Shown here one piece after another: positions 57,469 to 64,000 of a stretch of 64,000 bases of DNA. Position numbers and translations under genes: made by a program. Below the pieces are notes generated by a model. The model did not search any database, was not told the origin of the DNA, and saw nothing but the letters and a program-made list of their open reading frames with translations. Numbering within the stretch: the stretch's first letter is position 1; every line of letters begins with the position of its first letter. Location: contig NC_046674.1 in NCBI RefSeq assembly GCF_003369915.1, positions 1,860,001-1,924,000 of the forward strand, in the 5' to 3' direction. This stretch comes from Drosophila miranda (taxonomy: Eukaryota; Arthropoda; Insecta; Diptera; Drosophilidae).

Positions 57469-58473
57469 ATGTCGCTGGTCTATATCACTCACCACGATGA
57501 GAACATCTTCGATTGTGAGCAAGAGTTTCTTAACCAATCCGTCAGCAAGCCTTCCAGAATCTACAATACCAGTAAGAGACATGATAGAGAGAGACGGCCT
57601 TTAACGCTTGAGCCCTTACAATATACAATAAATCTTTCAGAGACTGCAATCAAGGGAGCACGGTTCGCCAAGGCTTTGCGCGACCGCTTGCAGGTGGAGG
57701 ATAAGAAGCATTCGATCATGTTGCAGAACGATGGCATGCTAATTCTCACGGATGCCAAAAAGGCCCACCATCGCACCATGGGCTGTGCCCACACACCCAT
57801 TGATCCGCCGTGCGCTTATCTTCGCAAGAACCAGGGCATCAAGTGGCGGCGTGAGAACAACCATGTCTGTCCCAAGGGAGAGAAGATGCCGCCGTTGCCA
57901 GGCATTGGTTCCAAGCGCACGGAACCGACAATGGCCCCGAATTTCATACGGCGGAATATCCAATGCGCCAAACGTACAGTGCCTTGTCCACCGCCGCCGC
58001 GGTACATTGACACTCCGGTGGGCACACGACACAATCTTGTGAACTCTGGCCTGCTGCCACAATTCATCTGCCGCAAGGACTTTGGCAAAGTGCCCATTTA
58101 CCTGAAGAAGACTAAGAAAATGCTGACCGAGATGAACGCAATCTGTGCCAAGGAGCAGGCACGCCTCATGGAGCTCTGTCGCGGCGTCAAGGGATTCGCG
58201 AAAACCCCCACAGCCGCTGGTGTCATCGCTGCGCGGGCCCCGCCGGAGGTGCCTGGCATGCGGGTTATGGACCAAAAAGAGCGCAATGAAATTCTCGAGG
58301 GTTTGCGTCATAGTCTGACCGAGATGACCAAGCAGTATCAGTCCATGTCGCTGCTCATCGACAGCGTGGCCAAGGTTCAGCGCAAGGGCAAGCTGGAGTC
58401 CGATTTACGGCAGGTGGAGCAAGACATTCTGTTGCTCGAAACCAGTCCAATTATTTATGTTTCATTGTATTAA
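57469..58473 (+). CDS. Enkurin-domain protein
   Basis: The frame is open from ATG 57469 to TAA 58473, but it contains a clean 69-nt intron (57572-57640, GTAAGA...tttcag, AT-rich, in frame). The likely protein therefore joins 57469-57571 to 57641-58473 and has 311 residues. The C-terminal third (FGKVPIYLKKTKKMLTEMN... to ...ESDLRQVEQDILLLE) has the enkurin-domain pattern: a P-x-Y-L-x-x-R/K start and a long helical, charged region with LRHSLTEMTKQYQ. Enkurin proteins are microtubule inner proteins of ciliary and flagellar axonemes and bind calmodulin or TRP channels in mammals (family knowledge). In a fly, expression in testis or in ciliated sensory neurons would be expected. A Pro-rich CPPPPRY stretch lies ahead of the domain, also as in enkurin. 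Confidence 0.84.
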   Translation: MSLVYITHHDENIFDCEQEFLNQSVSKPSRIYNTSKRHDRERRPLTLEPLQYTINLSETAIKGARFAKALRDRLQVEDKKHSIMLQNDGMLILTDAKKAHHRTMGCAHTPIDPPCAYLRKNQGIKWRRENNHVCPKGEKMPPLPGIGSKRTEPTMAPNFIRRNIQCAKRTVPCPPPPRYIDTPVGTRHNLVNSGLLPQFICRKDFGKVPIYLKKTKKMLTEMNAICAKEQARLMELCRGVKGFAKTPTAAGVIAARAPPEVPGMRVMDQKERNEILEGLRHSLTEMTKQYQSMSLLIDSVAKVQRKGKLESDLRQVEQDILLLETSPIIYVSLY

Positions 58474-58619
58474 CCATAGCTTATAAAAAAAACGACATTT
58501 TGCCAGCCGTGTGTGTGTGTCGGCATCTGGCAGTGGAGCAGAGCCGAATCTGCTGCCAGAGACGGACACACACACGCGCGCCGCAGTCACTTAATGGAAT
58601 TACTTAATAAATTTAATGT

Positions 58620-60937
58620 TCACGCAGTTGCGAGATCCAATGCATAGCTTCCATGACAGCAAGGACACAGCAGAGTGGAGCCTGGCTCATACAGCTGCAG
58701 CAGCTTCTCCTGATCCACCAAAACAGGACGACTGCACTGGCTGCAGTAGCGTCGATCCAGGCTGAAAGGAAGCTAAAGAACAGATTTCAATTAATAAGGT
58801 ACTTCCAATGACCCGTTTGGAGGTACAAAACCCACCTGCAGATAAGACACACAGCACCGTCGCTTTGGTTGTTCTTCCTCGGGGATTTCTATCACATCTT
58901 TTCCCAGCTGGGCATGCAAATCATCAAAGTTTATTTTCATTTGTTGAACAAACGCCTCTTGAAAGCAATGCCTGTCGTGCGAGCCTTTCGAATTTGGCAA
59001 GTCTTCCGTCTCGGGGGAGTCTAGCCCCTTGCGCGAGTCTTCCAACAGCAGTCTTTTCAAGCGTTGCGCCTCTGCAAACATACACTGCGCAGCCTCCTTC
59101 TGGAACGGACTTAGTTCCTTCAGAGAGCACAGGTACTTCAGTCTCAGTCTCATGTGTGTCATGGCCAGCATTGCCAGCAGCAGCTGCATTTCCTTGTGCG
59201 ATTCCTTCGTCTGCAGTGTCAGCCAGAGAAGATTCGCTCGCAGGTGAAAAATAGTTGCCATGATATGGTACTTCAGTTGCAGCTGATACTGTTGCGATTC
59301 CGTGGCCTCCTTGTCAAACTGGAACGCCGTCAATCGATTGAAATTGATGTATTTCCGCAAGTTCTTACTGGTGGCAAAGAGCTCCAGGCGCAACTCGGCC
59401 AGCAGATCCGTACTTTGATTGATGGGCGTGTTGGGTTGAAAGGTATCTGCTAGCATGGTCAGTATATTCCCGTTGTGGATCTTGCCCACGCGTAATGTAA
59501 GCTGATTCCGTAGAGAGGTTGCGTAGACGTTACCCGCGTATTCCTTGTTGGGGTGGAAGAGCACTGTCAGGAGGTTCCTCTGTCTGCTGCTGAACAGCCC
59601 AATCATCTGGTAGTTCTCACAGTCGTCTATAGCTACCGGCTGCATGGATGCAGTGAGCTTCTTGTCCTCTTGGGAAAGGCTTATTCGGTATAGCTTACTC
59701 GTTGCCGTGGCTACAGCGAAGCTGGTACTGTCCAACGTACAGAGACCGGTTATCTTCATGCCTCCTACGTAGATGCGCGTGTGCAGCCACTCATTACCTT
59801 CTTGCCATGGTATGCACCAAATTAGCAGATTTGCCGCCTTGCAGAGGGATATATAGTAGCACTCTCGCTCCGTGAATCGCGAGATTATCGCCTTCTGAAG
59901 TCCCATGCGATCTGCCTTCTCCCACACAGGCCGTATCAAAGACAGTCCGGATTCTTCATCGTTGTTAAATCTGTAGAGATGGACAACTCCAGATACGTCG
60001 CCCACCAGCAGCAGATCTTCGAAAGCAAGCATATAGCAGATGCGGTTCAAAGAGGTGTTCAGTACGCGATGTTGCAGCAACGTTCGGGCATCAGAACTCA
60101 AAGTAAGACTCCATAAGGAGCCGTTGGCTGTGCCTAAGACTAGGACATGTCCGGCATTGGGCTCATTCGCAGGACGCCAAGTGAACATCGTGATCCAGGC
60201 GCGATCTATGAAAGCCTTAAACTGCTTGAAGTTCTGTATTTTCGAAACATTCCTTACAGGCAGCAGAGTATCCCGCAATGTTGTGGACACATTCAGGCCG
60301 TCCAGTCGACTCCAGTGAGTGTGTTCCGCGGGCTTGCACAGGAGTGTTATGGCTCCATAGGTGTTCAAGGCGGCCAATAGCATTTTTCCATTGGACAGGA
60401 TCTGTGGCGACCATTGGGAGGCCACGAGTCTGGACACTGGCACTTCTGTCGAACAAATGGTCATATAAACTGGCTCTAGCGAAAGCTGCTGGGCCTCCAG
60501 CACATGACAGTTTTCATAGATGTCCACAAGATTGACCCCTGCGTGCAGTATATCCAGTGGGCGCTCATTTACGGGCGAATCCAGGCAGCTGACGACAAAG
60601 GGAAAAGGCACATGGCAACTGGCCTTGCTGGTCATCTCCAGGGTGATGACATCCGACTTGGCGCCCACCAGGGTGATGCGATCCCCATCAGCTGTGTAGG
60701 ATACGAACTCCCGCAGAGAGTCTTGCTTGATGTCTCCTTTTATTAGTTGACGGAATCGCAGGGTATCCGACGTACCTGTAAAATTTCTTAGGCGTACAGG
60801 GCGAGCAAAACAAATGCCAATAAAACGCCGAATCACATCACACCACCGTAAAATGTCATGTGTATCACTACGGCGGCACCCATACACTCACCATTTTGGC
60901 TGCCGTCTGTGACGCTCGATTCAGTATCTTTCGTCAT
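58620..60937 (-). CDS. TFIIIC90/GTF3C4-like protein with WD-type repeats and C-terminal zinc finger
   Basis: The minus-strand exons are 60937-60892 (MTKDTESSVTDGSQN), 60775-58836 and 58772-58620. Introns of 116 and 63 nt have GT-AG ends, and all phases fit, giving 712 residues. The first two-thirds reads like a beta-propeller: SRLVASQWSPQILSNGKMLLA, HVLVLGTANGSLWSLTL and EDLLLVGDVSGVVHLYRF. The C-terminus has paired cysteines, RCCVSYLQLP...RRYCSQCSRP...LLCPCCHGSYALD, resembling the putative zinc finger of the TFIIIC 90-kDa subunit. TFIIIC recruits RNA polymerase III to tRNA genes (family knowledge). The assignment rests on this pattern and is less certain than for the neighbours. An alternative single-exon start at 60887 is possible but would add a poor N-terminus encoded in the intron. 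Confidence 0.75.
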
Positions 60938-60974
60938 TTCGGCTCAGGTTTACGGTGCGCAAGGAATAGGTATA
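60938..60974. promoter_or_regulatory. 37-bp divergent gap between two start codons
   Basis: The ATG of the TFIIIC-like gene (minus, 60935-60937) and the ATG of thioesterase 1 (plus, 60975-60977) are separated by only 37 bp. The promoter(s) of each gene must lie inside the transcribed or coding part of the other, or transcription starts inside this gap with almost no leader. No TATA box is seen. The same arrangement is repeated 1.07 kb downstream in a decayed form. Confidence 0.7.
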
Positions 60975-61554
60975 ATGTCGGGCAAACGTGGAGTGGATTT
61001 CGTCAAGCATGTGGCCGAGTACGCTGCCAGTAAGGGAGGCTTCGATCGCGTTCTTAAAATGGTGAGAATATAAAGGAAAAATCAAAACAATTTTAGCGAA
61101 TTATTTAAAAACGAAGCAGAAAATTAGAAACAGCTGGAGCGGCCGATTACATAATTTTGTTGGTGGTGTATCGATAGTTGACCGCGCATTTAAAATTTTG
61201 CAGATTAAAATCACTGGCGGCGGCGACGGACGAGCCATTGGGGAGTTTACTGTGGAAAAGGAGCACCTTAATCGCCAGGGGACCTTGCATGGCGGTCTGA
61301 CGGCCACCATTGTGGACAACGTTACCACCTATGCGCTGATGTCAACGGGATCACATCCGGGCGTTACTGCCACTCTGAATGTCAGTTACATGTCGGCCGC
61401 AAAGCCAGGAGAGGTTGTTGAAATAGATGCAAGAACACTGCGTGCAGGTCGCAAAATGGCGTACTTGGACTGTGTTTTGAAGCGCAAATCGGATGGAAGA
61501 ATTCTCGCCAGCGGGGGGCAAGTCAAGTACGTTGATTTCGACCAGGAAACTTGA
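60975..61554 (+). CDS. THEM2-like hotdog-fold thioesterase, copy 1
   Basis: Exons 60975-61061 and 61204-61554 encode 145 residues, about the length of human ACOT13/THEM2 (140). The hotdog signature is complete: HLNRQGTLHGGLTATIVDNV, with the HGG loop, the Asn six residues before the His and the general-base Asp of VDN, then GVTATLNVSYMSAAKPGE. Enzymes of this family hydrolyse long-chain acyl-CoA and act as tetramers, often near mitochondria (family knowledge). A 142-nt intron containing TATCGATA (61170-61177) separates the amphipathic N-terminal helix (GKRGVDFVKHVAEYAASKGG) from the fold. It is first in a row of three paralogs. Confidence 0.93.
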
Positions 61555-61639
61555 TTATTAGAACTCAACAGCAAATGCAATGCATCAAAAATTTGAATAA
61601 AATCATTTTGCAGCGTACGTACCGACGATTCGATTGGCC

Positions 61640-61647
61640 TATCGATA
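61640..61647. promoter_or_regulatory. DRE (TATCGATA) after thioesterase 1
   Basis: A perfect DREF site lies 85 bp after the stop. An equivalent TATCGATA follows copy 2 (62644-62651) in homologous flanking sequence ('gatcagcagc' or 'ggtcagcagc'), and another precedes copy 3 (62997-63004). It could serve the next gene downstream. Confidence 0.4.
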
Positions 61648-61773
61648 GGTCAGCAGCCAATGACATTAAATGCAGTTATTTATTTGTGTTGCAGTTTCAC
61701 CTTTAAAGAGGTGCATTTTAGGGATTGGGGCATATCTTTAATAAATGGAGATGAGATGTTCATACACTGAATG

Positions 61774-61995
61774 ATTAGTTGCCGGAATCGCAGGGTATCC
61801 GCAGGCGTACCTGTATACATTCTCAGGTGTGAAACACGGCAGGCGTACAGGGCGAGCAAAACAAACGGGAATCAAAATCCGAATACCATCACACGCTCGT
61901 AAAACGTATCACTAAAGCACCCATGCACCATTTTCATAATTTTGAGCTCTATCTGCCGAGCGTCGCAGTAACTAGCGTTCGGCTACTTTTGTCAT
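61774..61995 (-). pseudogene. Duplicated 5' fragment of the TFIIIC-like gene
   Basis: This segment aligns by eye to 60744-60937: 'cggaatcgcagggtatccg' with 'gtacctgta', then 'gcgtacagggcgagcaaaac', then 'cattttcat' in place of 'cattttggc' and 'ttgtcatttcag' in place of 'ttcgtcatttcgg'. It therefore contains the relic of exon 1, intron 1 and the first bases of exon 2. The relic ATG (61993-61995 on the minus strand) is followed by a stop after seven codons, and the GTGAGT donor has become GTGCAT. It was carried along when the thioesterase block duplicated. Confidence 0.85.
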
Positions 61996-62044
61996 TTCAG
62001 TTTCGGTTTTGGGTGCGCGAGGAATAGGTAGCTCCACTGATACA

Positions 62045-62559
62045 ATGGCGGGCAAACGTGGTCTGGATATTATTCTGCATATAGCCGAGTATGCACCAAG
62101 TAAGGGAGGCTTCGATCGCGTTCTTAAAATGGTGAGAAATGAAAGGGAAAAGCCAACATGCTCATGAAATTGCCAACCCGAAAATTTAAAATTTTTCAGA
62201 TTAAAATCACTGGCGGTGGCGAAGGGCGAGCTTTTGGAGAGTTTACTGTGGAAAAGGAGCACTTGAACCAACAGGGGACCTTGCATAGCGGTCTAACGGG
62301 CACAATCGTGGACAACATTTCCACCTACGCGATGATGTCGACGGGATCACACCCGGGAGTTACAGCCAATCTAAATGTCTGCTACTTGTCGGGCGCAAAG
62401 CCAGGAGAGGTAGTTGAAATAGATGCCAGAACAGTGCGTGCAGGTCGCAAAATGGCGTACTTGGATATCTTTTTGAAGCGCAAATCGGATGGAATCCTTA
62501 TCGCCACCGGGAGGCAAGTCAAGTACATTGATTTCGACAAGAAGAAACTGGACTATTAG
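62045..62559 (+). CDS. THEM2-like thioesterase, copy 2 (altered HGG loop)
   Basis: Exons 62045-62131 and 62200-62559 encode 148 residues. It is the closest relative of copy 1: the N-terminal GKRGLDIILHIAEYAPSKGG and long identical stretches such as SKGGFDRVLKM and KPGEVVEIDAR are shared. The conserved loop reads TLHSGLTGTIVDN, so the second residue of HGG is Ser instead of Gly. The His, Asn and Asp are kept. The C-terminus is extended by a few residues (DKKKLDY). The frame is intact and the protein-level changes are modest, so it is probably still a functional gene with changed activity, but decay just starting cannot be excluded. Its intron has shrunk to 68 nt. Confidence 0.9.
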
Positions 62560-63132
62560 AAGTCCACAGCAATTTCATGCACACAAAATTTGAATAAAAT
62601 AATTTGGCAACGTACCGATGACTCGATTGCATGTGACTTGGCGTATCGATAGATCAGCAGCTGTTTTTGTCAATTTCAATTTTTTCTGACATTACTCAAT
62701 GCAACATGCACTTATTTATTTGGGTTGCAGTTCGTGCTGTTTGAATGTATAATGTGCTTGGGGTCGCCATTGAACGTGCTGATATTTATTTACCGTTTAG
62801 TAGCTTATCGTTTGTTATTTGCTGTAACCGCAAAGCGGAAAACTGTACTCGAATGTAACTCAGTTAAACAGTACGAGTAACACCAAATCAAAGTAAGTCA
62901 ATTCTCAGGGCGGCCTGCTCAGTGGGTATCATTGTCTAGGACCGCACTTGACGATCAAGTGCCTGAACAATAAGATAAAGTCCCAATCTTGGGCCCTATC
63001 GATACTGCACCTTGGTATCTGTTCACTTTCTCATCGACGATCAACGCCGCCAAAACTTTTCGCAGCACTCAAATAACTTAGACGCTGTCGGCTTGTCATT
63101 GGAAGAACATTCCCCTTGAAATTACAGCCGCC
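62560..63132 (+). other. Spacer between thioesterases 2 and 3
   Basis: The first 200 bp repeat, in diverged form, the sequence that follows copy 1 (TATCGATA, then 'ttatttatttg' and 'gttgcagtt'), marking the end of the duplicated block. The rest is unique, with TATCGATA at 62997-63004, 129 bp before the next ATG, as likely promoter of copy 3. Confidence 0.5.
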
Positions 63133-63623
63133 ATGGGCACCCGCAAGAAGGGTCTGGACTTTGCCAAACATATATCAGAGATCATTGCCAAATCGACGGG
63201 ATTCGAGAATCACATGAAAAAGGTTAGAATTCTCAACGAAAACTGTTTCATAATTTATTTGTCGAATCCTTTTCTTAGGTGAAGATCATCGGAGGCGGTG
63301 ATGGCACTTGTCAGGCGGAACTCAAAGTTGAAGCTGATCACGTGAACCCCTACAACGGTCTACATGGCGGCTACATTGTCACCCTGGTGGACATGATAAC
63401 CACATATGCCCTGATGTCCAAGCCCTGTCATCCGGGCGTTTCCGTGGACATAAATGTGAATTACCTGAACGCGGCACGCCTGGGCGACGAGGTACGGATC
63501 GAGGCCAACATCTCCAAGATTGGTAAGTATCTGGCCTTCATCGAGTGCACGCTGCGTCACAAGAAGGACGACTCCGTGATAGCCAAGGGCACGCACATGA
63601 AATACGTCAATATCAAAGACTAA
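63133..63623 (+). CDS. THEM2-like thioesterase, copy 3
   Basis: Exons 63133-63222 and 63279-63623 encode 144 residues. It is an older paralog: same exon boundary after the first 30 codons, N-terminal RKKGLDFAKHISEIIAKSTG, hotdog core HVNPYNGLHGGYIVTLVDMI with intact HGG and Asp, then GVSVDINVNYLNAARLGDEV. It keeps Ser in GVSVD, which matches the fourth catalytic-site residue described for human THEM2, where copies 1 and 2 have Thr. The substrate is presumably acyl-CoA, but specificity is unknown. Confidence 0.93.
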
Positions 63624-63866
63624 AATTAAATCGAACCAAATGCTGCGATTGGGATATTAATGTGCTTTATTTTATTACATGTGTAGCAGTACAGTACATT
63701 TCATTTGTTAGTTAATTTGTTTTCAATTATTCAATTAAATTTGCTCGTTTGCTCTGTGCGCGATGTTTGGTTAGAGTGTAGACTTTATATTGTAGATTGT
63801 AGATTGTATTGTGGCTACTACGGATAAACGTGTACGGTACGGTACGTCTGTACGGATATGCATATT
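63624..63866. other. Convergent 3' region between thioesterase 3 and the VWC gene
   Basis: The two genes are tail to tail with about 240 bp between their stops. 'tttattttatt' and similar A/T strings near 63665-63680 offer poly(A) signals to the minus-strand gene, and 'aaattaaatcg' follows the plus-strand stop. A GGTAC-type short repeat (63834-63846) is present. Confidence 0.5.
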
Positions 63867-64000
63867 CTACGGCAGCTCTCCTTTGAGCATCGGGCAGTGC
63901 GGGCAGCAGGCCTCTGGCGGCGTCAGAGGATCGATTCCGGGCGGGCAGCTCACCTCGCCACACTTCTCCCGCAAACAGTTTACCTGGCCGTGGAAGCAGT
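63867..64000 (-). CDS. C-terminal part of a VWC-domain protein (truncated by window edge)
   Basis: Reading leftward from the edge, 43 codons precede a TAG at 63867-63869. The peptide contains CFHGQVNCLREKCGEVSCPPG, then EACCPHCPMLKGELP. The spacing C-x(6)-C-x(4)-C-x(4)-C...CC-x(2)-C is that of the second half of a von Willebrand factor type C domain, found in secreted or membrane proteins that often bind BMP ligands. Only this end is visible, so I cannot identify the gene. Confidence 0.72.
   Translation of the reverse strand, partial: CFHGQVNCLREKCGEVSCPPGIDPLTPPEACCPHCPMLKGELP

Noticed and set aside
58808-60746. Plus-strand frames opposite the TFIIIC-like gene
   Set aside because: They are antisense shadows of the long minus-strand coding exon.
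60776-60887. In-frame start at 60887 for the TFIIIC-like gene
   Set aside because: The segment lies within a canonical 116-nt intron whose removal joins a better N-terminal exon in phase. The intron-encoded residues look random.

Overview
The window is fly (Drosophila) nuclear DNA. It has spliced genes with short GT-AG introns and long CA/CT microsatellites, and the protein-coding content matches the misshapen - RpL8 - daughter of sevenless neighbourhood that I know from cytological region 62E of D. melanogaster chromosome 3L (Muller element D). The many microsatellites, the Helentron-like dispersed repeats and the length of the introns suggest a species outside the melanogaster subgroup. An obscura-group species is my best guess, but this is inference.

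Layout. 1-2.1 kb: no gene seen. 2.6-3.6 kb: a small three-exon SUMO-protease-like (Ulp1/SENP) gene. 3.95-4.42 kb: a 470-bp hAT-type MITE with a perfect 8-bp target duplication. 4.4-8.75 kb: a thicket of one dispersed repeat family, including a four-unit tandem array with a period of about 552 bp. 8.75-47.7 kb: misshapen (msn), a Ste20/GCK-IV kinase of about 1,630 residues in 18 recognisable coding exons spread over 36 kb. Its introns hold simple repeats, a 6 x 111-bp satellite, a long CA tract and a Bari-like Tc1 transposon with one internal stop. 48.2-49.0 kb: a broken aldehyde dehydrogenase pseudogene. 49.2-50.5 kb: RpL8. 50.7-51.9 kb: more of the dispersed repeat. 52.0-56.8 kb: dos (Gab-family adaptor). 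57.5-58.5 kb: an enkurin-domain gene. 58.6-60.9 kb, minus strand: a TFIIIC90/GTF3C4-like gene. 61.0-63.6 kb: three THEM2-like hotdog thioesterases in tandem. 63.87-64.0 kb, minus strand: the last exon of a protein ending in a VWC domain.

How things fit together. msn and dos are both signalling genes: a JNK-pathway kinase with Dock-type SH3 ligands, and a receptor tyrosine kinase docking adaptor. Copies of one repeat, carrying repeated GGTATATTT blocks plus TATCGATA or GGTCACACT core-promoter motifs, lie directly upstream of msn, of dos and probably of the Ulp1-like gene. This suggests that the repeat supplies promoters or came from one. At the right end, the TFIIIC-like gene and the first thioesterase are divergent with only 37 bp between their start codons. 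The second thioesterase arose by tandem duplication of that whole divergent block and still carries a dead copy of the TFIIIC gene's 5' end.

All coordinates and splice junctions come from reading the sequence and checking that phases agree. No database search was possible.
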